From NCBI GenBank assembly GCA_949316235.1, contig OX438751.1:20646801-20710800 (forward strand): a stretch of 64,000 bases of DNA. The letters are read 5' to 3'. The translations under genes were made by a program, and so were the position numbers. Positions 36,666 through 48,900 of this stretch are shown in pieces (position 1 is the first letter of the stretch; each line of letters starts with the position of its first letter). A model generated the notes under the pieces. That model saw nothing but the letters and a program-made list of their open reading frames with translations, was not told where the DNA came from and did no database searches. Source of the DNA: Oegoconia quadripuncta (taxonomy: Eukaryota; Arthropoda; Insecta; Lepidoptera; Autostichidae).

Positions 36666-37294
36666 AAAGAAATGAATTAAAATCCGGGGTTGAACTATTG
36701 CCAAACTTAATTTTGCTGTTATCTTTATCCAACTTCTACCTAACTAACTACACATTAAAATTTGCCAGCCAAAAAGTCATAGACTTGAAGGAAATCAGAG
36801 CTCGTGTCGTACTCGCACTTGGTCGATTTTTTATTATACAATAAACAAACCTTAACAGGCGGCACGTAGGAACAATTACGAGCAATATAATATAAAAAAA
36901 AAATAAACTAGAGAAAAATGTAGATTTCATTCGGAAACAGTGCAGAAAGTTATTGCAACAGCCAAGTAACTGGGTACACTAGGTACCTACTTACCCTACA
37001 ATTTCTCGGTCGGTGAAAACGGTGTTCTTCATAAAGCCATAGTTCCGACGGCTACGCTTTTGGATTTACATGGAACAATTAATGGAAAGAAATCCAAGTG
37101 TAATGGGCCATGGCGTGCACTGCGGGTTTCCGCTGTTACCACCTGGTTCAATGAAACGACAGGCGATATTATAACTACACTACTCTGACTACATGCGTAT
37201 TCTTTGCGATAAGAGTGGTAGATTAGCAAGATTTACTATTATAGATAATCAGCAATGACAGAGCGCAACTCCTAATAACAGGTGAGGGACATAA
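36666..37294. other. Intergenic, nothing recognised
   Basis: AT-rich DNA between the divergent SINE head and the second direct-repeat copy. No motif or coding pattern was recognised. Confidence 0.4.
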
Positions 37295-37410
37295 CTAGAA
37301 TTAAGGCCCGATGCCGCGGCCAGCGAGTTGTGAATATTGGTTATGGGTAATTTCTTAAATAGATAAGTAGATATTTTTTTGTATTTATGTTGTATAAAGA
37401 TTTTAGTGTT
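37295..37410 (+). repeat. 116-bp direct repeat, copy 2
   Basis: Second copy of 36,274-36,389, with a few substitutions. It is followed after one base by a SINE A head, unlike copy 1. Confidence 0.7.
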
Positions 37411-37411
37411 T

Positions 37412-37665
37412 GACGACCTGTTTGGTGTAGTGGTTAGAAACTCTGCTACTATACCAAATGGTCGCGGGTTCGAATCCCGCTAGGGGCATATGTTTGTATG
37501 ATGAATACAGAGTTCCCGAGTTATGGGTGTTATTCTTTATACATGTATTTATTTACAAAAAAAAATTGCGTAGTTTATCAACCATCTGGTATCCATAACA
37601 CGAGCCTAGATGCTTACTGTGGACCTAGATGGCGCTGTGTTGTGCAAAGACATTTATTATTATTA
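37412..37665 (+). mobile_element. SINE A, full length
   Basis: 'gacgacctgtttggtgtagt' (A-box), 'gtcgcgggttcgaatcccgc' (B-box), the family body and 'gatggcgctgtg' with (ATT)n. A small deletion removes part of the 'gacatgtg' block near 37,508. Confidence 0.85.
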
Positions 37666-37854
37666 CAACTATTCGCACATCCATACTCACAATGTAAGCC
37701 TCTGTGGAGGATCCACGGAAATAGTTGATCATAATGAAACAAAATATTAAAGTTGCAGAGTAAAATAAAATGTATCTAAAGATTACAACATAAATTAAAA
37801 AAAAAAATACACAATATCAGTTGGGATCTCCACTCTCGAAGGTTTTTTTTATGA

Positions 37855-38005
37855 TTGACTGGATTCGCGTTTGACCACAATTTCACCTGATGGAAAGTGA
37901 CGATGTGGTCGAAGATGAAGCACGCGATCCCAGTAAATGACTATTCATTCTGCTCTTGAAAATCCCAAGGTTGTAGGATTCAGGAAAGACTGACGCCCTG
38001 AAGAA
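37855..38005 (-). pseudogene. LINE reverse transcriptase C-terminus, copy 1
   Basis: The minus-strand frame ends FFRASVFPESYNLGIFKSRM, the conserved C-terminal motif (SxFPxxYNLGxFK) of a Jockey/CR1-like ORF. Close relatives lie at 50,495-50,830 and 52,010-52,115. Only about 50 codons remain. Confidence 0.65.
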
Positions 38006-38029
38006 AGTTGTAAGCAAGTATGTCCATTT

Positions 38030-38720
38030 AGAACAAGATGTCTGGTCCTGTCGATCCAACTTTGATAGAGACGCCAATGGACGAATCCAACTCGCATGGA
38101 CAGCGTTCGGCAAACTGCGCAATGTCTTCGTGGCTCAATGTAAACAACATGGGGTTTACGAATCGGAGGTAACGGGTTCGATCCCCAGCGGGGTACATGT
38201 TTAGTACTCGGTTTGTTTGGTGGTAGGGCATTTTAAATGTCCGCCTGGCTAGCTACCACTATCTTATCTAAATTTGCCGCCAAGTAGCAATGTTAATAGC
38301 ATTGTTGTGTTCCGGTTGTCAGAGATAAGATAGCCAGTCCCCCAAATATGTTGGGGTTTCCGGGTCAGTAGGCTTCCACCTTCGGCATCATCTTCACTTA
38401 ACATCAGGTGTGATTGAGGTCAAGTGCTAACCCGTTGTGCATAAAAAAAAGACAAAAGTCTTTAAAATCAACGTATGTTACCAGTGATGACTTATGCCAC
38501 TGAAAGTGGGCCTCATAAGAAAACTCTAAGTCAAGCAACGAGCTATTTCATTACGTGATCGAATCCGGAATGAGGAAATCCGTAGGCAAATGAATGTCAG
38601 TGACATAGCCCAGCGGATTAGCAAGTTGAAATGGCAGTGGGCAGGGCAAGGCTCGAAGAACTGCTGGCCGGTGGGGCATTGAAGTTCTTGAGTGGAGATC
38701 ACGCACTGGCAAGCGTAGCG
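38030..38720 (+). pseudogene. RTE-like LINE ORF, split by a SINE B
   Basis: Before the SINE: NGRIQLAWTAFGKLRNVF-like text (38,060-38,124). After it: LPVMTYA-like (38,475), REEIRRQMNVSDIAQRISKL (38,570-38,630), KWQWAGQ and a WRSRTGKRSV-like end (38,690-38,720). The two halves are collinear with the copy at 33,410-33,965. Frameshifts are present. Confidence 0.75.
38125..38450 (+). mobile_element. SINE B, full length, nested in an RTE-like LINE
   Basis: A-box 'cgtggctcaatgtaaac', B-box 'aacgggttcgatccccagcg', full body, 'gttgtgcataaaaaaaa' tail. Flanks 'aatgtctt' before and 'aaagtctt' after suggest a target duplication of about 5 bp (gtctt). Confidence 0.85.
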
Positions 38721-39796
38721 TAGGACTCAAACGTACACAGGTAATTCTTACCACATGATTATAAGTTTTTAAAATTAACTAAAGTGTTACGCTTGGGTTA
38801 GAGGCCTCCGTCACCAGTACAAGTCTATCGGAAGGCCGATTATCTACGCGGTTCGATTGTAAGCATTTATTTTTCGGTTGCAGGGAACGAATTCTGAGGC
38901 TCTATCCACAGAAATTATGATTTTGTAACCTAGGTTCACGGCGTAAAAAAGTTCAGTTAAAATGGGTATACATATTAAATCACGCCGACGTAGTGGTAAA
39001 TTAACATTTTTTATTTTATTTTACACTTTATTGCATATATAAGTATACAAATATACATTGGACAAACATAGGACAGAAATTACAATACACAAAAGGCGTT
39101 CTTATCTCTGTAAGAGATTTCTACGAGCAAACCCTCGGAAGGAAAAACGAATTTAAAGTTTTTTATTGCAGACAAAAAGCGATACTTAAAATATTGAACA
39201 ATACATTAACAAAACATCACTGTTATAGGAACACAACATGTTAAAGAATTACCTACGTGTGAATTAGGGATGATTTTTTTTTCTTGGAACCCATCGTTCG
39301 GGTCGTCGTTGGATAGGTCGTTCAAAATATTATCTTGCACAGTTTTCCGATTCAGGGATCCGTTTGAAAAATATTTTTAAATTGCTAATTTGTGTTAGAG
39401 TAAAGAATGCTTCCCCCTGCCAGCTAAACGATTGGTTTTGAATAAGAAAAACATTCACAGTACACTATCACAGCTAAGTAGGCTTTACAAGTTAATAAGT
39501 AATAGTCGTAAAACATATGAAATGTTACTTTCGGTTGAAAATTATTTATCAAAAAACAAAAAGCCCCCTATCTAAGTTACCTACTAGCCCATCGCTTGAG
39601 GAATCACCTGATAGTGCTTTTAAGTGTATATATTTGCATATAAGTATACAAAACATACATTGAACAAACATAGGACAGAAATTACAATACACAAAATCTT
39701 TTAAGTATTCCATAGGGATAGATTATTTTTACGGTGAAGGAAAACAAGGTGAAACCCGCATGCCTGCGAAATAAAATTTCTAAGGCATGTGAAGTC
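38721..39796. other. Intergenic with a direct repeat
   Basis: 39,025-39,098 and 39,632-39,698 share 'gcatataagtatacaaa'-like text, 'acaaacataggacagaaatt' and 'acaatacacaaaa'. With 'ttttacactttattgcat' these look like two minus-strand LINE tails. Nothing else was recognised. Confidence 0.5.
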
Positions 39797-39868
39797 CCCA
39801 ACCCGCATTAAAGAGGGAAGGCCTATATCCCTGCAGTGGGATGTTTACGGGCTGAGATGATGAGACTA
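39797..39868 (+). mobile_element. RTE-like LINE 3' end fragment
   Basis: 'gtccccaacccgcattaaag', 'ggcctatatccctgcagtgg' and 'tttacgggctgagatgatga', the same tail as at 1-112 with an internal deletion. It is followed directly by a SINE B in opposite orientation. Confidence 0.65.
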
Positions 39869-39870
39869 TT

Positions 39871-40006
39871 TTTAATGCACAACGGGTAAGCGCTTGACCT
39901 CAATCACACCCTGATGTTAAGTGAAGATGAGGCTATCTTATCTCAGATAGCCGGATAACAATGCTAACAACATTGTTGATTCGCGGCCGACTTAGATAAG
40001 CTATGT
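39871..40006 (-). mobile_element. SINE B 3' fragment
   Basis: Reverse complement: 'taatgcacaacgggtaagcg', 'cctcaatcacaccctgatgt', 'aagtgaagatgagg', then 'atgctaacaacattgttg' and 'ggccgacttagataag'. The head is missing. Confidence 0.75.
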
Positions 40007-41349
40007 TATTACCACAAAGGTTATATACAGGATTAGGATATGACGAAATTTCAAGTAATTTCGTCCGTGAACCGCGGACGGAACAGTGGATGAAAACTGA
40101 TTTAGAAATAAAAAAATACAATTCTCTGAATACCTCCCTGTGTGATCCGTGGTCAGCGGCGGCGAAGCGTTGAAACAATAATCGGTAAAATAGTTGATCA
40201 CAGTGACGAACCCTTTTCACGCAGCACAGCGAGTGACACGGAGTTCCCCTCTTATTGTTGTAACTTGTGAAGTTCGAGTTCGAAGCAGACGGGAAATTGG
40301 AAGACGATTCTGTAGGCGTAAAATAAAAAAGGCTATTAGCCCTTTTAATGAACTATGGTTTACAATCAATTTGGACACTTTTATAGCAACAAGTGGGAAG
40401 AATAACGGAAGTAAAAGTGTGAAGCTTTTATTGAAAAGAAACCTCTTGGTAAGAAAATTAAAGTTACCTTAATTCGAGTGGAGAGACAAATGGGTTTAGC
40501 TCTTGTCTTGTTGAGGGTCTTTGCTTATATCCTCATCGGATGTTTTGGTTAATCATCAGACTTACCCGTCGCTACTATTGGATCACACACAGCCTCCTGT
40601 CACTGGTATAGGGTATGGGCTATAATGGGTAATGTGTAGTGGACTACTCAGGCCCAGTGTAGTTTAATGGATTTACGTCTGTCAATGCTTTTAATTGTCT
40701 TCATTTATAAACAACGGGATCGACATTTTAACACTTCTTCGAAGCAAACACTCGTATTAAATGCCACTGGTGGACATCCATTTACGGATTGACCGTGCCA
40801 GATATTCTCAAACTTCGCTAATCGAAGACGAATAGCGAATGCGAATGCGCCACGAGTGCTTGGTTACTAGCACACAAACTGGCACCTCGTTTATCATTCA
40901 CCTAGCGGTACTTCTAGGTATTGCAACTGTTGGTGACGTACTACAAAGTTGGCATCAGCCACCCTCATGACCAGTTCAAGACCAGTAACGTCAAGGTTTC
41001 AGGGGCGATAGTAGCTCTAGCACACAACAGAGTGTAACACAATGGGGCGATCAGGGGCAACAGTATTCCGCTCTACTACTAGCTAATCTTGTCATTAACT
41101 TAATTAAGTTAACTTAACAGATCGAGAAAATTATCTTCATACGATTGGTCCGAAGTCACATGGATATCTTGACGACAATATTATACATGCGTTTTTTCAT
41201 TCTGTATACTCTATATCGCGGTCGCGCTCGTGCTCTATTGTAATAGACATAAGTACTACTATTAAGTAAAGATGAGATCGATGGAAATGCGCTCACCCAG
41301 AAAGCCTAACTTATTTAGGTGAGTGACTACTACTGACTATCTTACCTCA
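40007..41349. other. Intergenic with a LINE-end fragment
   Basis: 40,587-40,690 ('cacagcctcctgtcactgg', 'ggcccagtgtagtttaatgg') resembles 62,433-62,535 and, inverted, 23,908. The unassigned ORFs at 39,933-40,220 and 40,194-40,472 show no family motif. Confidence 0.4.
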
Positions 41350-41495
41350 CTAGTCAAAAGATTTTATTTCATAGATAAAAGGATAAAAGTATACCCTAAA
41401 TTTATTATAATTAGGTACAATTACGCTCATTCACAAATTATCTGACTCCCCAGAGGATAAGAGCAAGAAACTCAAGGGTTGTTCTTTTTAAGTAG
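41350..41495 (-). mobile_element. LINE tail fragment (CTCCCCAGAG family)
   Basis: 'gattttatttcatag' and 'ctgactccccagaggataag' with 'agcaagaaact' match 58,510-58,645. The AAATAAAATC on the minus strand looks like a polyadenylation end. Confidence 0.5.
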
Positions 41496-41674
41496 ACATA
41501 TATTTATTTGATACCACGCTAGGTTTATGGTTACAATTTGTGATTCGACAAAACAAGGAAAAGCCTATTTGCAGTCTGGAACAGATAACCCTTCACAGGC
41601 CTGCATCATCAACATCATCATCATATCAGGTACATGACGTCCTCTGCTGAACCTATGTTCCTATGCCAGCCCCA

Positions 41675-41980
41675 TTGAATTACAGAGCGACCATAGGTGG
41701 GGCCTTAAAGTTCTCGAATGTAGATCACGTACTGGCAAGAGCAGTCCACCCATAATATTTCTTGTATGTTGTTGTGGTTTTTGTTTTTTTTTTCGGTGTG
41801 TGGAAATATTTTTTTTTTTTATGCTAAACGGGTTGATACTTGACCTCAATCACACCTGATGTTAAGTGAAAATGAGGCCGAAAGTGGAAGCGTACTGACC
41901 CGGAAACTCCCACAAATGGTTTAAATGGTTTCATAAGGTGGAAAGACGATCTGATAAAGGTCGCGGAAAACCTAATACAA
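41675..41980 (+). pseudogene. RTE-like LINE fragment, interrupted
   Basis: 41,675-41,755 gives GLKVLECRSRTGKSS-like text and 41,930-41,980 gives RWKDDLIKVAEN, which are adjacent in the intact ORF (compare 33,815-33,905). The sequence between them is a minus-strand SINE B piece plus T-rich DNA. Confidence 0.6.
41809..41917 (-). mobile_element. SINE B 3' fragment, nested
   Basis: Poly(T), 'atgctaaacgggttgatact', 'cctcaatcacacctgatgtt', 'gtactgacccggaaac'. It lies inside the RTE-like ORF remnant. Confidence 0.75.
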
Positions 41981-42299
41981 TTTTTTTTTTTAAGAAATCT
42001 TGAACATTTTTGGATAACTTTTTTCATTATTTAAAGCATTTACTTAGTTCAACAATATAATAAATTACTATCGAAAAACATTCATGAGTTGCTGAGAAAA
42101 TTTAATCTGTATTATGCTGACTAGACAAGATTCTCTGCTAAAGATTATACCTACATTCTTGCTTACCATTCAAATAATCAGTAATTTTATAATACTTTCT
42201 GTTTTATGATGGATTTGAATTTACTTGAAGGCAAATTTCGAGTGACTACTGGACCTTAAATAGCCGGAACCCAACAATGCTTAAATTATTAAAAAAGCT

Positions 42300-42640
42300 T
42301 CTTTAACTGGGTTTTCTGGAAGAAATCGCTATCAGCGATAAGACCGCCTTTGTACACTTCATCATCTATGTTAAATGTATTAGACTGGGTGGGCCAGTCT
42401 TCAGAGTACACACAGTATAAATGGAAAAAGAGCGGAAGATGCGTAAATAAACATATAATCAAAGTAATACAAGGAAACTATACAAAACAGGAGAAGCCTC
42501 ACAGTCACAAGTGTCAATGCTGGGACGTCAGAACACATTCTATAATATTTGAATTGATATACAAACTCTAACAAAATGTTCTTTGTATTTTATTTTTGTG
42601 TGCAATAAAGAATTTAATAATAATAATAATAATAATGCTA
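42300..42640 (+). mobile_element. LINE 3' tail with (AAT)n end
   Basis: 'gggttttctggaagaaatcg', 'ctatcagcgataagaccgcc' and a terminal 'tgtgtgcaataaagaattta' followed by (AAT)n at 42,614-42,636. The middle is longer than in sister copies (46,508; 54,100), so an insertion is likely. Confidence 0.65.
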
Positions 42641-44039
42641 CTAGGCGGCTGACTTCAATAAGATGGTAATATATATGTTAGATGTGTTTTTTTTTTTTTG
42701 TTAAAAACATATTGTATTAGTATTAGCTGTTTGTTTCCCAAAAGTAAATAAAATAAAATAAATAAAAATAGTGGTAGTAGTGGTAGCCAAGCGGACACTT
42801 AAAAAAGTCCCACTCCCAACCAAAATAGTTGTGTTGTAATTTATCTTTTTTCCAACTTTGGGTCTATATTTTATTGCAATAAATATTTTTTTTATTTGTT
42901 TCAACGTCTTAGCGTCGTCTACAAAAAATATCTTTCTTTTCAATGAGTTAAGTAATTAATTAAGTAATTATCTACAGTACGATGACAGTGCACAATTTTT
43001 ACTAGGATTTACGCGGCATTACAAAGCAATGTACGAAAAGCGCTACGTCACGTATTTAATTGAATTTTCAGATGAGAACTATGAAAAAAAAAGTAGTTAA
43101 ACGGTAAAGTTCAAGCCGAATTTCATAAAAATTTAACAAAATCCAGTCAGCCAGTCATTTATAAAGACACGCCTCACGCACACACTTGAATCACAGTAAG
43201 CCACACACACATCGTGAACGAATGTTTTACATATTTACTGTTGTACCTTATACAAGGTTCCTGTTTTATGCAATGGAAATATTTTTTGCTAGATGTACAA
43301 TGTCGCGTATACACAATGGTGAAAATTTTAATTTTGCAACTCAAGTTATTCCTGTGGAAATTCGTCTTTTTTTTGTCCTTATCTGACAATCGCGGGAGAG
43401 ATAGAGAGCTCAGAATCGTAGACATAAGCATCGTGTCCCAACGAAAATATAAAGTCTATAGGTGAATAGGACTTTATCATTAGTAACCTTAAGTCCGTAC
43501 TGCTAGACCACAGTCTCCTCTCAATAGGAGACGTAACCCAGCATGCGTGTTCAGGGGAGACTGGCGGTTGTCAAACTAGTGGGTGACTGTCATCAATGTA
43601 TTCAAACCACTCGGCTTTGTAGGCCACTGACTTGACTTAGCGACTGGCTGCAATTGACATCGAGATCCACTGTTAAATATGCCGTCCAAAGCGCGGAAAC
43701 ATTCGCATAGTATGCCGCGTGGTTGGCCCATACAAATATAGACCACTCCAGACATTTTCTAACTTCACTAATCCAAAAAGAATAGCCAATGCTATTGCGC
43801 CACGAGAGATTAATAGGAGATATACCAATATAAAATAACTTACGTATTGTGACGATTATATTTTGGCGCCTGCGACATCAAGATCTTCGGACCGACCACG
43901 TGACAGCAGAGTCACACTAAAAGTAAATTGTTTTAACTTCATATAATTGTATCAAAGGTCTAAAAAGTCACCAAGGCACAACCAACGAAGGAGAATAATA
44001 TCGTGATGATAATCTAAAGAAACCACTAATAAAGATAAA
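42641..44039. other. Intergenic, little recognised
   Basis: A poly(T) run is at 42,687-42,699. 43,505-43,640 contains 'agtctcctctcaataggaga', possibly a decayed LINE end. Overlapping ORFs at 43,174-43,465 on both strands have no recognisable motif. Confidence 0.35.
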
Positions 44040-44345
44040 GAAACAGTGTTGTGTGGTTATTCGGCACATTAAAAGAATAGAATCAACCCATCTCTTCTCG
44101 TGGGTGTCGTTATTATTTTATCGTAGTTGCCTATTGGCAAATAAGGGACTTACCAACAAAAACATCTACATATTTGCACATTTTAACGACGAAGGGTTCA
44201 CCCCCGGTCACGTGTGCAATTCTGTATATTTCGTTAGGTGAACCGTGAATGTTGTTTCAAGCATTAAACTCTTAATATTTGGAAAACCCAAACACTAATG
44301 TTTGGGATATCTCTGACCACCCCAATTGGGATAAAGGTCGTGACG
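44040..44345 (+). repeat. Family C dispersed repeat, copy 3
   Basis: The most complete copy: 'tctcttctcgtgggtgtcgt', 'ggttcacccccggtcacgtg', 'gaatgttgtttcaagcatta', 'tttgggatatctctgaccac' and 'ccaattgggataaaggtcgt'. No ORF and no tRNA-like head were found. Confidence 0.65.
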
Positions 44346-45846
44346 TTATGTGGGTAAATGTGAAAAGTTGTTTATGATTAAAATGCTAGAGTTATTGCTG
44401 TGTCTCAGAGGTCGGTCAGGAGACCGTCACGGTACTTACCTATGTAGCCAAAAATTATAATATAAAAAATATACTATTAGGGTCAAACACCGAATCGTGA
44501 AAAGCTGAGCCATTAGCGGATCGGACCCACAGCATACTCTTAACATTTAAGCTATTCGTTGGGCGTGGAGCCCTACATCTCAGTCAACGATATGATAATT
44601 GACTTCACAGACTATATCGACCAGATAACAGGATACTTCATGTTTAGTAAGATCTAGCAATTAATATGTCAAGTTATAGTGGTAGGTAAAAACAGTGCTT
44701 TCGTAATTTAGATATGATCTTCGTATTATCTCAGTGGATGGGCGCCCGCGCTCGTCTCGTCACGCTTTGGCCGGCGCGTCTTCATATTTGTGCGCGCACG
44801 CATGCATTAGGTACTGCAGAGCGGAACGATTGTTTGCTGGTTTGTACCATGTTGTCGAAGAGCGAGGTTTATTATAAAATCCATTGCATTCAGATTGGGA
44901 GTAGCTACATCGGATACTTTTTGTAGAAAAAACAAAGACACAAAGAAGTAACAATGAATAGTCTTCCAACCTTTATGTACCTGTCAATTGTGTGAAAAAA
45001 TTGAAGTCGTCAAAACGCAAACGCTGAACGCTTATTTTCTCTGTCTCTCACATTGACAACCGGAGTGACGGCAGCGGTGCCATATGCATGATTTTAAGCG
45101 TCTTGAATAGTAAATAAATGGTGCATTATAGTCAACATAGAGTTATGCAAATGCCAATCGGAACAGGCTCTAAAAATCAGTGCCATTACTTATTAGCTCT
45201 AAAAAGGGTCCAGTGTTAAATATACCGGTTCAAATAGTCTTTCTACGTTTTTGTTTCTTCTTTTCTGTTCCATACTTTTTGGTCGTGTCGCTATGAAAAT
45301 TGTCTGAAGAAACAGCTGGTTTTATCGCATTATCATAAATTTATTAACAAAGCGATCTCACAATTAAGATCGATTAAGTGTCAACTTGTTATTTTGCTAG
45401 TATCCGAGTTAGAAAGTAACATCCTTTCGAAATATAACATTAAAGGCTTGCTAATTATTATTATGTGTGTATATATAAGTATTGTATATGTGTGTGTATA
45501 GTTGTGGATGTACGTTGCATGGGATTTGTATTAAATTTGTAATAATAAAAAAGCACAACAAACGAAGTTCTTAATGAGCTACTAAACAGAAGGTGACAGT
45601 AAAACGGACTTTAATTAATCGACAAAATGGATATTTAAACTGAATTTAATGTTTCTACAATAAAAACATTACACGCGTCCTGTTATAAAGCTGCAGTTTT
45701 AAATTGCCTTTGTTTATAAATAATAAAAATCAAGTTACAAGTGTGTATCTCGCGACCCGAACTATATATAATTCGCGTATAAAGGCGTCCTTGTCTATAT
45801 ATAATTATTACATATTTCTTTTACAATATTTTATTGCACTTTTGCA
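44346..45846. other. Intergenic, nothing recognised
   Basis: AT-rich with a GT-rich patch near 45,465-45,500. No gene or repeat family was recognised. Confidence 0.4.
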
Positions 45847-45928
45847 ATTTTTCAACAGGTTGACTGATTAAAAATGTATATAACCTATATATTAAATACA
45901 TTTTTAATCAGTCAACCTGTCGAAAAAT
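45847..45928. repeat. 33-bp-arm hairpin
   Basis: 45847-45879 and 45896-45928 are inverted copies with one mismatch around a 16-nt loop. The arm contains 'caacaggttgactgatt'. Probably a minimal MITE; a structured RNA is the alternative. Confidence 0.65.
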
Positions 45929-48900
45929 TTAAATGTTGGAGCCTTTATATTAATTATAAAGACAGCATTTTATATTGAGGCACTGCTTCGAGACAAAGTG
46001 ATAAAATATCATAAAATTCATTTTTCATGCCGCACTTAAACTTCTTTAATAGGGAAGGGAGGGGAATGGTTTACTCACATTTTGGGAAATTTAGACTTCC
46101 CTATGTAAGTAATGATTAGTCATTACTTATGATATTGCGTCACTTTTAAATCACAATTTAAATAATAAAATTCCCCTCAGCTTTTCTCTTCACATATTAG
46201 GCACAAAAAGTCTTATTTCTGTGTTAAGTTCTATACGTGACACTCTTTCCTGCTTTATTGTGATGATTGTGAAATTTAAATTCCGTGTGAAAGAGCATTA
46301 TCTAGGGTCCTGTCAATAACCATTGTTTATTTATATATTTATTAATATATGTATTAATATATTCATTTATATATTATTTATATGTTCGTGTATATATTCA
46401 TTTATATATTCGTAGGCTTATTTAAATACTTATTATTATGTACTTATTATTTATTTTCATATTTTCATTTTACTTGTGTGCACTCTATGTTTCCCCTTCA
46501 TTATTGTTATTTCCTATGTTGGGTTTGCTGGAAGATATCTCTTTTAGTGATAAGCTCGCCTTTTGTATATCTTACTCTTAAGTATCACTGTAATTGTTTT
46601 CTGTGTATGCAATAAAGTGTTAAATAAAATAAATAAATAAATAAAATGTGGTAACGGCAATAAGGGTTTCTTTTTGAACCTTTTTGATACGGAACCTTAA
46701 AATACTGTCATCAATAATTTTGCATCAATGTTCTGCAAGTGAGCTTTCTGAATACCGGTTTATAAGTTACCTACGACCTGGACCAGGCAATGATTAATAA
46801 ATGTATGGTCGGTGTTACTTTCAAAAGACACGCGTAAGTAAAGAAATGGAAATATAAAATAATAATTAGTAATTAGTTTCTTGCTTGTTCTTCTCAGCAA
46901 CTAGCAGTAGCTTAAAAAATGTAAAATCTGACTATTTTAAGTGTACCCTGTGTACCTTCAAAATAAAGCATTTTTTGATTTTGATTTTTGATTTAGGTAC
47001 TTTTTGTATTTATTGGCAGAAAGGGAAAGAATGCATGACACAATCAATCCGAGACACATAAGAAGTAAACATTGTGTTGGCCATCTAATTGTCGGTGTCG
47101 CATGGTGGAGTAAAAAAGGTCTCCAACTCAGCATGGGTTGTAGCCGTTCACTACAACGCGGTTTTCAGTGGAGCCTCCAAATGACGCACGGACACTGCTC
47201 AACAAATACACATACTTATAATGGAATTATAAATAATATACCTACGGTAGACATAATGAGAAGGCATTTGATACGAGTATAGCTCTACCTATTGACCTGA
47301 TAATTATTATAAAATTAAATATCATAGATGAACACATCAATCATCGAAAAATGCTCAACAGAACGGCTCTATGCAGCGAGGTACGGTGAACAAAAAACTA
47401 GGCAAGCAATATGAAGGGTTCAATAACCTTAACGGGCGCATCGACTTCTCGACGTAGAATTGAGTCGAATCGATGATGGAATCGAATCAGCCATGTTCTA
47501 AACTCAGCGTCACGCGAATCGAGATCGCATCCAGAAATATAATTCGTAGCTCATTTCCGTGCTTTCGAAACGACATTGGCTTAGGCGTGTTATAATTAGA
47601 TTCCATTTTTTTTATTAGTGTTGCTTGAGTTTACCATTATGGGTATTTAACACTTTCACTGACACAAAGCTGATGTTAGGCCTGTATCAATAAATCGATC
47701 CTGTGATTGAGATCGCGTCTGAGTCTCAATACAATTTTTTTTGATACTGTTTTAATATGCAACATATTCTCAAGCGTCAACTTAAGGTCATCTCAATATT
47801 GAGAACGGTTTATTAATACGGACCTTAGATTTCAGGATATGACTTATACAATTTCAACAGAAACTCACACCTCATATGCGGCAGACTGTCGTATTAAATG
47901 CCTGTGATATGACAGTCCACCTCACAGGCAACTCAGAGGCTAAGTTCCAGCGGTATCACTAGTGGAACTGCTGCACTCCTCTAAGAGCTGATTCAATTCT
48001 CGTCATGGATGTGGAGACTGAGCTCACGGTCTCGGGTGTAACGTCGTACTTTGTATCTTTCTCTGTATGTGTGAGAGGTGCGGGAAGATGTTCAGAAAGT
48101 TCATTCTAGATTTTTTCCTACATCGTCGTAAAAGAAATGTGAGATCACGTGACTTCATAGTAATCTATTATATATAAATTTTAGAGCCTTCGGCCGGTAC
48201 GGGGCGCTGACGATTTTAGCTTGATAAACTTCACCGCCTATGGGCGTGGCGTTGTACTACAGGTACGCGAAAAAAAAACACCTCTCGACGAAGTGTTAGC
48301 AAAAGTGATAAAATAAAAATTTCCGCCTGGTTTTGGTTCTGAACATTAGGGTTTACTCCTTGTTTTTGTGCTGTAGATTTGCTTGAGTATAATAAAGGGG
48401 TGCAAAGTCTATTACCTAACTTTATCGGTATTGATAATGTTGACCAATGAGAAAACCTCATGAAGTGCTGCAAATAAGGCTAACCAATCACATGTCAGAA
48501 CGTCAAAAGCGAGAACAGAGATGAGGAAAAGCCACGGGCTAAGTTGTTACAGTGGCCATTTTCAACATCCACGGAGGATAAGGTTGGTCCTATTCACTGT
48601 GCCACACATGGCTCATACCTGTGGTCTAGATTTATAAAAGTTTGAATAACCTTACATAAATAGCAGAAGAAAACCAAAATGACAATGCAATAAGGGATGT
48701 ATACCACACAGTTTCACCACCAATCATTTCATCCGCCTGATGACGCCTCGACCGCTTCCTGTGGAATGTGTCGTGCGCGCGCGCAGTCCTGTGATCTATG
48801 AGCGGCGATGATGCGACCATTACCGCGGCATGTGTGTAATGTGCTCGATAAATGCGGTGAGCCCTTTGGGAAGCCGAGCTCAATAGCGCCGAACTCGTGG

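Noticed and set aside
40194..40472. 92-codon basic ORF as a host gene
   Set aside because: No recognisable domain, and the opposite strand is equally open.
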